Part shown: one piece after another, positions 1 to 8,017 of the stretch
How the letters are laid out: each line of letters opens with the position of its first letter
Numbering within the stretch: the first letter of the stretch is position 1
Program-made: the position numbers and the translations under genes
Notes under the pieces: model-generated
The model's input: the letters and a program-made list of their open reading frames with translations, nothing else
Told to the model about the DNA's origin: nothing
The model's database searches: none
Origin: Streptomyces phaeoluteigriseus
GTDB lineage: Bacteria; Actinomycetota; Actinomycetes; Streptomycetales; Streptomycetaceae
Direction: 5' to 3'
DNA: 64,000 nt
NCBI RefSeq assembly: GCF_001896135.2
Contig: NZ_MPOH02000009.1
Span: 1 to 64,000, forward strand

Positions 1-868
1 GCCCCGCCCCCGCCCTGCTGACGGTGCTGGTCGACACCGGCCCCGCCGTGCCGCTGGCCGTCCGGGACCAGTCGCTGATCGCGGCCGGGGGCATCGGCGT
101 GGCCGCCCTGCTGGCCGGTGCCGCGGCCGGGGTGCGCCGGCCGGCGGGACGCGCCGCGGTGCTCGCACGGCGGCCGGTGTGGCGTTCGGCGTGGCGTCGG
201 TCCACGTCAAGGTGGTCGTGGACGGCTGGGCGGTGTCGGCCGTCGGCGCGCAGGCGGTGGGCCTGTGCCTGACGGCGGTCATGGCCGGGACGGGACTGGC
301 CGCGTCGCAGGCGTCGTACCGCGATGCCGGTCTCGCGGTGCCGCTGGTGACCATGACCCTGGTCAACCCGGTCGTCGCGTCCGTGATCGGTGTCGCCGTC
401 ATGAACGACGGCTTCCGCCACGGTGCGGCCGGCGTGCCGCTGGCCCTGGCTGCCGCCACCACGGCGGCCGTCGGACTGCTGGCTCTGGCCGGCCACGGGA
501 CGGATCCCGCGGGCGCCGCTCCGAGGGCCGGCGCCCCTGACCGGATGACGGCGGCGAGGACGCGGCGCCGCGCGCCTCCCGCCTGTCACGCGCTTCCCCC
601 GGACGGCGCGTGTCGTGCCCGTCGCTTCATGGAAGAGAGAGTCCCGATGTCACGAGAGGCCAGTCATGCCGGAAGAGCCCCTGCATCTCGCAGTGATCAC
701 CAGCAGTCCACCGGAGAGCGGTTCCGGTCCCGTCGTCGCCCGATGGCTGACGGGACAGGCCGAGCAGTTCGGTGTGTTCACCGTCGACGTGATCGACGCC
801 GTCGAGGCCGACCTGCCGATGGTGGTCTCCCCCGCGCGCGCCGCGCAGGCGCGGGACCGGCTCGATGA
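1..868 (+). pseudogene. DMT (EamA-like) transporter, 3' part, frameshifted
   Basis: The window opens inside this gene. Two frames together read like the C-terminal half of a multi-helix drug/metabolite transporter: frame 3 carries hydrophobic segments to about base 163, then frame 2 continues with FGVASVHVKVV and TLVNPVVASVIGV. Joining them needs one extra base near 164, where 'ctcgcacgg' was probably 'ctcggcacgg', restoring the expected GTAAGVAF. The conserved part ends near base 500, but the open frame runs on to 868, inside the next gene, so a second lesion near the 3' end is possible. The family exports or imports small metabolites across the membrane; the substrate cannot be told. The family call is fairly safe, the 3' boundary is not. 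Confidence 0.6.
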
Positions 869-1250
869 GGTGGCCACCCGCATCGAGGCGGCGGACGCCT
901 ACGTGGTCGTCACCGCCGAGTACAACCACGGCTGCCCCGCCGCCCTGAAGAGCGTCATCGACTGGCATCCCACCCAGTGGCGCGGCAAGCCGGTCTCCTT
1001 CGTCTCCTACGGCGGCCGCTCCCGGGGGCTGCGGGCGGTGGAGCAGTTGCGGCAGATCTTCTCCGAACTCCACGTGGCGACCCTGCGGGACGGTGTCAGC
1101 TTCGCGGACGCGCGCAGCCACTTCGACGAGGACGGCAACCCGAGGGACGCCCCGGGCCTCGACGCGGCGGTGAAGACCATGCTCGGCCAGCTGGTGTGGT
1201 GGGCCGCCGCGCTCCAACAGGCACGCGGGCGACGCCCGTACACGCTGTGA
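666..1250 (+). CDS. NAD(P)H-dependent FMN reductase-like flavoprotein
   Basis: A 194-residue protein with a flavodoxin-like fold. Residues 5-12 (LHLAVITSS) form the first strand and FMN phosphate loop. The motif TAEYNHGCPAALKSVIDW near residues 80-97 is the family signature, and SFVSYGGRSRG near 110 is the second flavin loop. Such enzymes reduce FMN or quinones with NAD(P)H in the cytoplasm. The start is ATG 666, preceded by GAGAGG at 654-659; longer in-frame starts lack a ribosome site. It lies 17 bp upstream of the hydrolase gene, so the two are probably co-transcribed. The substrate (flavin, quinone or azo compound) cannot be decided from sequence. Confidence 0.85.
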   Translation: MPEEPLHLAVITSSPPESGSGPVVARWLTGQAEQFGVFTVDVIDAVEADLPMVVSPARAAQARDRLDEVATRIEAADAYVVVTAEYNHGCPAALKSVIDWHPTQWRGKPVSFVSYGGRSRGLRAVEQLRQIFSELHVATLRDGVSFADARSHFDEDGNPRDAPGLDAAVKTMLGQLVWWAAALQQARGRRPYTL

Positions 1251-1267
1251 GCACGAAGGAGACGATC

Positions 1268-2172
1268 ATGGGACGTCGGGAGAGTCCGGCCATGGAACGG
1301 GCGCAGGCCGCGAGGACGTCCGGGGTCACGGACATCACCCTCGACGCGGGTGGCATCACCCTGTCGGGACTGCACATCGAGCCGCCCGGCCCGTCGCCGC
1401 GGGCGGTCGTGGTCGCGTGCACGGCGGAGGCATGTCGGCCGGGTACTTCGACGGGCAGGCGCATCCGAGCGTGTCGCTGCTGGGGCTGGGGGCGAGCCTC
1501 GGCTTCGCCGTGCTGAGCCTGGACCGCCCCGGGTACGGCGGGTCCGCCCGCGAGGTACCGCACGGGCAGAGCCTGACCGAGCAGTCGGCCACCCTGCACG
1601 CGGCGCTCGACGACTACGCGCGGCGCTTCCCGACGGGCGCGGGATTCCTGCTGGTCGCGCACTCCTTCGGTGGCAAGGTGGCTTTGACGGCGGCCGCCGA
1701 CGACGAGCGCGGCCGGATCATCGGCCTCGACATCTCCGGCTGCGGGCACCGCTACGCCACCGACTTCGGCCGGCCGCCCGGGATCCTGGCCCGCGACTCC
1801 TGGAAGTGGCACTGGGGACCGCTGCGGCTCTACCCGCCCAACAGCTTCCGCTTCAGCCGGAACCTGCTGGCGCCCATGCCGCCGGTGGAGGAGGAAGAAC
1901 TGCGGCAGTGGTCGGAGTCCTTCCCCGGGGTCGCGGCCCGGGTCCGGGCGCCGGTCCGGCTCACCTTCGCGGAGTACGAGAACTGGTGGCTGCACGACGC
2001 CGACGCGCTGGCGGAGATGACCGGTCACCTGTGCGCCACCAGCGTCACGGTGCACCGCCAGCCGGACGCGGGCCACAACATCAGCCTCGGCTGGGCCGCC
2101 CGCTCCTACCACCTGCGCGTCCTGGCCTTCCTGGAGGAACTGCTCACGCGGCGCGGGCAGGCCGACGCATGA
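1268..2172 (+). pseudogene. alpha/beta hydrolase, frameshifted near N-terminus
   Basis: The N-terminal part (MGRRESPAMERAQAARTSG onward) is in frame 2 from ATG 1268 and ends with PRAVVVA. The rest is in frame 1 and begins HGGGMSAGYFDGQ, the oxyanion-hole segment. One G is missing near 1417 ('gcgtgcac' for 'gcggtgcac'). Downstream the hydrolase fold is complete: the nucleophile elbow AHSFGG, and the catalytic His in DAGHNISLGW near the C-terminus. With the base restored the protein is about 301 residues. The stop overlaps the ATG of the following MFS gene (ATGA), so hydrolase and transporter are translationally coupled. This suggests it hydrolyses a compound that the pump moves, which is inference. 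The lesion is more likely a sequence error than decay. Confidence 0.75.
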
Positions 2173-3488
2173 GACACCAGGAGACGGCCCGGCGGCCCGC
2201 CGGGCCGGTCCCCCGGTTCAGAGCGGTCGGCCGGTCCCTGTCGGTGCGCAACTTCCGGCTCTACTTCACCGGCCAGCTCGTGTCGGTCATGGGCACCTGG
2301 ATGATGATCGTCAGCCAGGACTGGCTGGTCCTCTCCCTGACCGACGACTCGGCCACGGCCCTCGGTCTCGTCACGGCCCTGCAGTTCGCACCCATGCTCC
2401 TCCTCTCCCTGTACGGCGGCCGGCTCGCCGACCGCCACGACAAACGTGTGCTTCTCGTCGTCGCCAACCTGGTCTCGGGGGCCCTGTCGCTGGCGCTGGC
2501 TCCTCTGGTGTTCACGGGCGCCGTGCGGGTCTGGCACGTGTGCGCCCTGGCCTTCTGTCTCGGTGTCGTCAACGCGATCGAGACGCCGGCCCGGATGTCC
2601 TTCGTGCAGGAGATGGTCGGCCCCGAACTCCTCCCCAACGCCTCGGCCATGAGCGCCGCCTACTTCAATCTGGCGCGCATCCTCGGCCCGGCGGCCGGCG
2701 GTCTCGCCATCACCTGGCTCGGCATCGGACCCGTGTCGGTGATCAACGCGTTCAGCTACCTGGCCACCGTGGCCGCGCTGATGCTGATGCGCCCCGGCGA
2801 ACTACGGCGGGTCAGGAGCACCGCCCGCGACGGGCGTGCCGTCGACGCCCTGCGGTACGTGGGCTCGCGCCCCGATCTGCTGCTGCCGCTCCTCCTCGTC
2901 GCGCTGGTCTCCCTGTTCGGCCTGAACTTCCAGCTGACGCTGCCGCTGCTCGCCAAGACGGTCTTCGACGCCGACGCCGGGTCGTTCGGGCTGTTCACCT
3001 CCGCCGTCGCCGCGGGGTCGCTCCTGGGCGCCCTGGCCGGCTCGGGGCGCACCGCGCGCCCCCCGGCCCTTCTGGTGGCGGGCGCGGCCGTCGCCTTCGG
3101 TACGGCGGAGGCGCTGACCGGGCTCGCGCCGGGGCAGGGCTCCGCTCTGGTGCTGCTGGCCCTCACCGGCTTCACCGCCCTGTACTTCACCCAGGCCGTC
3201 AACCACCGCCTCCAGCTCGGCTCCGACCCCGCCTACCGTGGCCGCATCCTGGCCCTCTACACGCTGCTGCTCCAGGGATCGACCCCCTTCGGCGCCCTTC
3301 TCACCGGCTGGGCCGCCGCCCGCCACGGCACGCGCGCGGCGCTCGTCGGCGGCGGTCTGATCTCCTTGGCCACCGGCCTCGCGGCCCTGGCCTTCCTCGC
3401 CCTCCGCGCTTCCCGGCCGACCACCGCCATGCCGGGGGTGGCCGGAAATGACCGGCCGCTCAAACGGGACCCGGCGTCCCGTGGGTGA
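2169..3488 (+). CDS. MFS transporter (EntS-like / MFS_3 type)
   Basis: A 439-residue membrane protein with about 12 predicted helices and the MFS loop signature GGRLADRHDKRVLLV after helix 2. The opening NFRLYFTGQLVSVMGTWMMIV is typical of the enterobactin-exporter-like branch, whose members usually export siderophores or drugs by proton antiport. A basic 30-residue leader precedes helix 1. ATG 2169 overlaps the hydrolase stop by 4 bp, which fixes the start. It converges on the SnoaL-like gene with 19 bp between the stops. The family is clear; the cargo is unknown. Confidence 0.85.
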   Translation: MRHQETARRPAGPVPRFRAVGRSLSVRNFRLYFTGQLVSVMGTWMMIVSQDWLVLSLTDDSATALGLVTALQFAPMLLLSLYGGRLADRHDKRVLLVVANLVSGALSLALAPLVFTGAVRVWHVCALAFCLGVVNAIETPARMSFVQEMVGPELLPNASAMSAAYFNLARILGPAAGGLAITWLGIGPVSVINAFSYLATVAALMLMRPGELRRVRSTARDGRAVDALRYVGSRPDLLLPLLLVALVSLFGLNFQLTLPLLAKTVFDADAGSFGLFTSAVAAGSLLGALAGSGRTARPPALLVAGAAVAFGTAEALTGLAPGQGSALVLLALTGFTALYFTQAVNHRLQLGSDPAYRGRILALYTLLLQGSTPFGALLTGWAAARHGTRAALVGGGLISLATGLAALAFLALRASRPTTAMPGVAGNDRPLKRDPASRG

Positions 3489-3507
3489 CGGCCGGACTCC
3501 GCTTCGG

Positions 3508-3975
3508 TCATTCGGCCGCCGCGGGCAGTTGCGGTGCCGTGCCGGACATCCATATCGGCCGGACGGAGGTGCGGGAGAAGCGCCAGCCGTCGGCCGTACG
3601 GCGCAGGTCCACGTCCCAGACGCCGCCCACGGTGAACAGCGGGTCGAGGCCCTCGCCGAGTTGGCCGAGTGTGGACTGGTGGTGGACGTGTGTCATCAGG
3701 GAGTTCCACGAGGCCGTGGCCTTGTCGGCGTCGGCCTCGTCGCCCTCGATGAGGATGTCCGTGTTCATGTACTGGACGACGGCCCAGTCCTCCACGGCCT
3801 GCTGCGACTGGCGCACGGCGTCGGCGCCCACCGCGGTTCCGTGCGGGCTCTCCGCCTTCACGTCGTCGGTGAAGTATTCCTTGGCCCAATCCCCTTCGAA
3901 ACGACGCTCATTGAGAGTGCGGAAAAACCGGCCGATGAGTACAGTGATGGCGGAGTCATCCAGTTGAGTGGTCAT
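3508..3975 (-). CDS. SnoaL-like / NTF2-fold protein
   Basis: A 155-residue cytoplasmic protein of the cone-shaped NTF2/SnoaL fold: an N-terminal helix pair (SAITVLIGRFFRTLNERRFEG), then alternating strands ending in GGVWDVDLRRTADGWRFSRTSVRPIW, the usual closing strands. Such proteins are small cyclases, isomerases, ketosteroid-isomerase-like enzymes or binding proteins; no catalytic pair can be assigned here. ATG 3975 fits the domain start better than upstream in-frame codons. A palindromic AT-rich site lies 44 bp upstream. It is divergent from the Clp-N gene. Confidence 0.7.
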   Translation of the reverse strand: MTTQLDDSAITVLIGRFFRTLNERRFEGDWAKEYFTDDVKAESPHGTAVGADAVRQSQQAVEDWAVVQYMNTDILIEGDEADADKATASWNSLMTHVHHQSTLGQLGEGLDPLFTVGGVWDVDLRRTADGWRFSRTSVRPIWMSGTAPQLPAAAE

Positions 3976-4018
3976 ACCGTGCACACTGCCACTCCCGACC
4001 GATGCACCGTCAAGTAGG

Positions 4019-4036
4019 TATTTGGTCAGCCAAATA
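4019..4036. promoter_or_regulatory. AT-rich palindrome in divergent intergenic region
   Basis: TATTTGG and CCAAATA form perfect 7-bp arms around TCAG, in a genome where such AT-rich runs are rare. It sits 44 bp upstream of the SnoaL-like start and 225 bp upstream of the Clp-N start, the position expected of an operator. No cognate regulator is adjacent, so the binding protein is unknown. The rest of 3976-4260 shows nothing else I can name. Confidence 0.4.
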
Positions 4037-4260
4037 TCGAGGAGGGCTCGGGATCGGTAAGTCCGGCGAAGTAGTCTGTCGGTGCCGTCCGACGGCGAGA
4101 CGGAGGACGGTCCGTCACATCCGTTTCGCCGCAAGGCACTTGACCGGCGCGATTACCGGCTCACGAACCGGTTTTCCGTCGGCGGACCGGCAGCCGGTCC
4201 CCCGGCCGGAAAATGCAGGACGGAAAAGACGAACAGACAGTGAAGTGAAGGGAATTCATC

Positions 4261-4710
4261 ATGCAGGTGCAGCAGACCGACCGTATGTCGACCGCCGTGC
4301 GGGCAGCCCGCGAACTCGCCGCCTCCCAGGGCAGTCCCGAATTGTTCACCATCCACCTGCTCACCGTGCTCAGCGCGCAGAACGATTCCACGTTCTCGGC
4401 CCTGCTGGTGGCCAACGACGTCGATCTCAAGGCGTTCCACGAATTCTCCGCCAACCGCAGCCGGCAGATGATTCCGCCGACGTCCCGGAAGTCCGCCGAC
4501 GCCATCCGGCCGAGCGGGGAGCACGCGTCGCTGCTCGAGGACGCGGCCGTCGAGATGGCGGAGATCGGCGACAGCCGACTCGGTACCGAGCACGTGTTGC
4601 TGGCGGCACTCAAGTACCGTCCCGGCAAGGGTGCCTGGGCCGTTTTCGGCCTCTCCTACCCTCCGGTCCGCAAGAGCCTGGACGCCATCAGGAAGAACAC
4701 GGCGGTCTGA
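4261..4710 (+). CDS. stand-alone Clp N-terminal (Clp_N) domain protein
   Basis: A 149-residue protein consisting only of the double Clp_N repeat found at the N-terminus of ClpA/ClpC ATPases. Repeat one covers about residues 8-60 (TAVRAARELAASQGSPELFTIHLL) and repeat two about 80-145 (LLEDAAVEMAEIGDSRLGTEHVLLAAL). There is no AAA module after it. Full-length family members use this domain to receive adaptors and substrates, so a free copy could be an adaptor, decoy or sensor; that is inference. GAAGGGA at 4246-4252 precedes ATG 4261. It is monocistronic in appearance. Confidence 0.8.
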   Translation: MQVQQTDRMSTAVRAARELAASQGSPELFTIHLLTVLSAQNDSTFSALLVANDVDLKAFHEFSANRSRQMIPPTSRKSADAIRPSGEHASLLEDAAVEMAEIGDSRLGTEHVLLAALKYRPGKGAWAVFGLSYPPVRKSLDAIRKNTAV

Positions 4711-4832
4711 CCGCGGGTATGTAGGGCGACGTGACCGGGGGTTTTCCGCCGGACGGAAGTCCTCTTGCCGGGGCGGAGGCCCCCTCGTCAAGGTGTGTGG
4801 CGACACATCGTCGACGAGGACGGGACCGGCCG

Positions 4833-5900
4833 ATGCCCCACATGACTGCCTTCGCCAGGAACCACTGGTACGTCGCCGCCTACAGCCACGAGGTCGGGCG
4901 GGCGGAGTTGCTCGGGCGCACGGTCCTCGGGGAGCCGCTCGTCCTGTACCGGACCGAGGAGGACGGAACGCCCGTCGCTCTGCACGACCGCTGTGTCCAC
5001 CGCCGTTTCCCGCTGTCCGAGAGCCGCCTGGACGGGGACCGGATCGTCTGCGGTTACCACGGTTTCACCTACGACCCGACCGGCACGTGCGTGTACGTGC
5101 CGGGGCAGAAACGCATCCCGCGCACCGCCCGCGTCGCCTCCTACCCGGTCGTCGAGCAGGACTCCCTGGTGTGGGTGTGGATCGGCGACCCGGCGCTCGC
5201 CGACCCTCGGGCCGTCCCACGCGCCCGGCACCTGGACTCCCCCGGCTGGACCACCGTCCGCGGCATGGAGCCGATCGACGCCGACTACGGGCTGCTGGTC
5301 GACAATCTGCTGGACCTGTCCCACGAGACGTATCTGCACGGCGGTTACATCGGCACGCCCGAGGTCGCGGAGACGCCGATCACCACCGAGGTGGACGAGG
5401 GCGCGGGCATCGTGCGGGTGAGCCGGCACATGGACGACGCCGAGTGCCCGCCGTTCTACGCCCGGTCGACCGGCATCCAGGGCCGCATCACCCGCTGGCA
5501 GGACATCGAGTACCACGCGCCCTGCCTGTACCTGCTGCACAGCCGCATCGCGCCCGTCGGCGTGCTGCCGGAGGCCGACGGCACCGATCCGAACGGCTTC
5601 CACACCGAGATCACCTACGCCATCACACCGTCCTCGGACGGGAAGGTGTACGACTTCTGGATGGTCTCGCGGGACTGGGCGACGGACGACGACGAGGTCA
5701 CCGAGTTCCTGCGGGGCAACAACCACACGGTCGTCATGCAGGACGTCGACGCGCTCAACCTCCTTCAGCGCACGCTCGGTTCGGAGCGGTCGGGCTACCA
5801 GGAGCTGAGCATCAACATCGACACCGGCGGGCTCGCCGCCCGCCGGATCCTCGCCCGGCTGGTCGAGGAGGGCGCCAAGCCGCAGGAGACGGTCCGGTGA
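4833..5900 (+). CDS. Rieske non-haem iron oxygenase, large subunit
   Basis: A 355-residue aromatic-ring-hydroxylating or O-demethylating oxygenase of the vanillate-demethylase (VanA) type. The Rieske 2Fe-2S ligands are visible as CVHRRFPL and CGYHGF (C-x-H, C-x2-H) between residues 50 and 75. The mononuclear iron motif is DLSHETYLH (D-x2-H-x4-H) near residue 165. It would take electrons from the reductase encoded two genes downstream. ATG 4833 is chosen, with 4842 as an alternative. Its stop overlaps the GTG of the next gene. Next to an ABC importer and an IclR regulator it probably opens degradation of an imported aromatic acid or ether. The exact substrate cannot be read off. Confidence 0.85.
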   Translation: MPHMTAFARNHWYVAAYSHEVGRAELLGRTVLGEPLVLYRTEEDGTPVALHDRCVHRRFPLSESRLDGDRIVCGYHGFTYDPTGTCVYVPGQKRIPRTARVASYPVVEQDSLVWVWIGDPALADPRAVPRARHLDSPGWTTVRGMEPIDADYGLLVDNLLDLSHETYLHGGYIGTPEVAETPITTEVDEGAGIVRVSRHMDDAECPPFYARSTGIQGRITRWQDIEYHAPCLYLLHSRIAPVGVLPEADGTDPNGFHTEITYAITPSSDGKVYDFWMVSRDWATDDDEVTEFLRGNNHTVVMQDVDALNLLQRTLGSERSGYQELSINIDTGGLAARRILARLVEEGAKPQETVR

Positions 5901-6148
5901 GCAGCCCCACCGGCGAGGTCTACCGCGTCGACTGGCTGCCGGGCACGGACGTCCTGCACGGCACCTGCCACTGCGGGGCCGAGCACGCCGCCCAGGACCC
6001 GGTGGAGATGTGGGAGTGGATGCTCGCCCACCCCGAGGGCCACCGGCCGCCGGGCCCCGGGGGAACCGGTGCAAGCACCGAGAACTCCGGAAACCCCGGA
6101 AGCAACGCAGGCGACACGGTCGACGAGGACAACGGAAGCGCCGCATGA
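5897..6148 (+). CDS. small CHC-motif protein between oxygenase and reductase
   Basis: An 83-residue protein I do not recognise as a named family. GTG 5897 overlaps the oxygenase stop (GTGA) and its own stop overlaps the reductase ATG, so it is locked into the operon. The first 55 residues are well composed, with GTCHCGAEH followed by PVEMWEWMLAHPEGH; the paired Cys and the His residues could bind a metal. The last 25 residues are a Gly/Asn/Ser-rich tail. The context suggests an accessory factor for the oxygenase system, for example in iron or cluster handling or subunit assembly; that is inference only. Confidence 0.65.
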   Translation: MSSPTGEVYRVDWLPGTDVLHGTCHCGAEHAAQDPVEMWEWMLAHPEGHRPPGPGGTGASTENSGNPGSNAGDTVDEDNGSAA

Positions 6149-7083
6149 CCACGGTCCACGAAACACAGCTCGTCGTCGACGGCATACAGTCCGCGGCCGT
6201 CGGTGTACGGGCCCTCACCCTGCGCCACCCACTGGGCGAGCCCCTGCCCGCCTGGGAACCCGGCGCCCACATCGACCTCCTCCTCGGCCCGGGGCTGGAG
6301 CGCCAGTACTCGCTGTGCGGTGACCCGGCGGACCGTTCCCTCTGGCGGGTCGCGGTGCTGCGCGAGCCGCTGGGCCGCGGTGGATCGGCCCATGTGCACG
6401 AGCGGTTGAGGCCGGGCGACACGGTCCGGGTTCGCGGCCCCCGCAACCACTTCGCGCTGCGGCCGGCCACCCGCTACCGCTTCGTCGCGGGCGGCATCGG
6501 CATCACCCCCATCCTCCCGATGCTCGCGGCGGCCGAGGCCACGGGCGCCGAGTGGAGCCTCCTCTACGGCGGCCGCTCCCGCGCTTCGATGGCGTTCACC
6601 GGGGAACTGGAGCGGTACGGCGACCGGGTCACCCTCGTCCCGCAGGACGAGGCCGGGCTGCTCGACCTCGACTCCGTGCTGGACGCGCTGCCCGAGGGGA
6701 CCCTGGTGTACTGCTGCGGTCCCGGTCCGCTGCTCGACGCGGTCGAGGCCCGCTGTCCGTCCGGCGCGCTGCACGTGGAGCGGTTCCGGGCGAAGGAGCG
6801 ACCGGGCGGCGAGGACGGCGGGTTCGAGGTCGAGCTGGCGCGCAGCGGCCGTACGCTCACCGTCGCGCCGGGCGTGTCCGTGCTGGACACCGTGCGCGCC
6901 GCCGGGGTCGAGGTGCTGTTCTCCTGTGCCGAGGGGACCTGCGGCACCTGTGAGACCGATGTCCTCGACGGCGCCCCGGACCACCGGGACTCCGTGCTCA
7001 CCGACGAGGAGCGGGAGGCCGGGGAGACGATGATGATCTGTGTGTCCCGCTGTCGGGGGAAGCGGCTCGTGCTGGACCTGTGA
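6145..7083 (+). CDS. oxygenase reductase (phthalate dioxygenase reductase type)
   Basis: A 312-residue three-domain electron-transfer protein. The flavin-binding barrel carries RQYSLCGD near residue 53. The NAD-binding domain has GGIGITPILPML and YCCGPGPLLDAVE. A C-terminal plant-type ferredoxin domain has CAEGTCGTCETDVLDG and a final Cys in MMICVSRC, giving the four 2Fe-2S ligands. This order (FMN, NAD, 2Fe-2S) is that of phthalate dioxygenase and vanillate demethylase reductases. It passes NAD(P)H electrons to the Rieske oxygenase. ATG 6145 overlaps the preceding stop. The 3' end overlaps the convergent IclR gene by 86 bp. Confidence 0.88.
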   Translation: MTTVHETQLVVDGIQSAAVGVRALTLRHPLGEPLPAWEPGAHIDLLLGPGLERQYSLCGDPADRSLWRVAVLREPLGRGGSAHVHERLRPGDTVRVRGPRNHFALRPATRYRFVAGGIGITPILPMLAAAEATGAEWSLLYGGRSRASMAFTGELERYGDRVTLVPQDEAGLLDLDSVLDALPEGTLVYCCGPGPLLDAVEARCPSGALHVERFRAKERPGGEDGGFEVELARSGRTLTVAPGVSVLDTVRAAGVEVLFSCAEGTCGTCETDVLDGAPDHRDSVLTDEEREAGETMMICVSRCRGKRLVLDL

Positions 7084-7861
7084 GCTGCGGAGCCGCGTCC
7101 AGGTCCGCCTCGATCCGGTTCACCGCCGTGAGCAGGTGCGGGAGCAGGTCGCGGCGGACGGCGGCCAGGGTGGTGCGGCCGGCGTGGACGGCGATGTTCA
7201 CGCCGGCCACGACCGCGCCGTCCCGGTCGCGCACCGGGGCGCCCACCGAGCGCAGCCCCTCCTCCAACTCCTGTTCCACCAGGGCGTATCCCTGGCGCCG
7301 GACCCGTTCCAGCTCCGCCCGCAGGGCCTGCGGTGTCACCAGGGTGCGGGCGGTCAGGGGGCTCAGTGGCGTCCGGGCCAGCCGGGCGTCGAGGTCGTCC
7401 TCGGGCAGGTGGGCGAGCATCACCCGGCCCACGGAGGTGACGTGTGCCGGGAAGCGGGTGCCGGCCGTGATCGTCGCGGACATGATGCGGCGGGTCGGAA
7501 CGCGGGCGACGTACACGATGTCGTCGCCGTCCAGGACGCACAGCGACGACGATTCCCGCGTCTCCGCGACGAGTTGCTCCAGGTGCGTCAGCGCGAGCTG
7601 GGGGAGCGTCAGTCCGGCGAGGTAGGCGTAGCCGAGTTCCAGGACGCGCGGGGTGAGCCGGAAGAGACGGCCGTCGCCGTGGACGTACCCGAGGTCGACG
7701 AGGGTGAGCAGCAGTCGGCGGGCGGCGGCGCGGGTCAGGTCACAGGCGCGGGCGACCTCGCTGAGGGTGCGCACCGGATGGTCGGCGTCGAAGGAGCGGA
7801 TGACGGCGAGGCCCCGCTCGAAGGACCTCACGAAGTGTGGTGCGCGGGCTCCGGCGGACAT
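6998..7861 (-). CDS. IclR-family transcriptional regulator (PcaR-like)
   Basis: A 287-residue regulator. The N-terminal winged helix is recognisable as FERGLAVIRSF, TLSEVARACDLTRAAARRLLLTLVDLGYV and a wing. It is followed by the GAF-like effector domain with GRVMLAHLPEDDL and GVNIAVHAGRTTLA. Members of the PcaR/PcaU branch bind aromatic acids and control their degradation. GTG 7948 and ATG 7897 are also in frame, but only ATG 7861 has a good ribosome site (GAGGGG, 7 bp spacing). The last 30 residues are a Ser/Pro/Arg tail antisense to the reductase gene, so the true end may have been extended. It probably controls the oxygenase operon and the divergent importer. Confidence 0.85.
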   Translation of the reverse strand: MSAGARAPHFVRSFERGLAVIRSFDADHPVRTLSEVARACDLTRAAARRLLLTLVDLGYVHGDGRLFRLTPRVLELGYAYLAGLTLPQLALTHLEQLVAETRESSSLCVLDGDDIVYVARVPTRRIMSATITAGTRFPAHVTSVGRVMLAHLPEDDLDARLARTPLSPLTARTLVTPQALRAELERVRRQGYALVEQELEEGLRSVGAPVRDRDGAVVAGVNIAVHAGRTTLAAVRRDLLPHLLTAVNRIEADLDAAPQLTGPARAASPDSGTHRSSSSPRPPAPRR

Positions 7862-7886
7862 CACCAACCCCTCACTGTCAACAATT

Positions 7887-7902
7887 CCGTCAGCCATGAC
7901 GG
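7887..7902. promoter_or_regulatory. candidate IclR operator
   Basis: CCGTCA and TGACGG form perfect 6-bp arms around GCCA, 26 bp upstream of the regulator start and 116 bp upstream of the importer start. The divergent arrangement fits an autoregulated IclR site. Short palindromes are common in GC-rich DNA, so this is tentative. Confidence 0.3.
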
Positions 7903-8017
7903 CCGGGCCATTGACCGCCTCGATCGCGTGGCTCTCCGTTCCCTGCACGCCAGTTGAGCACTACCGTGCGGTGTGCGCACAGCCTGTCGGAACCGTTTTC
8001 TCTGCACAGGGGGAGCC

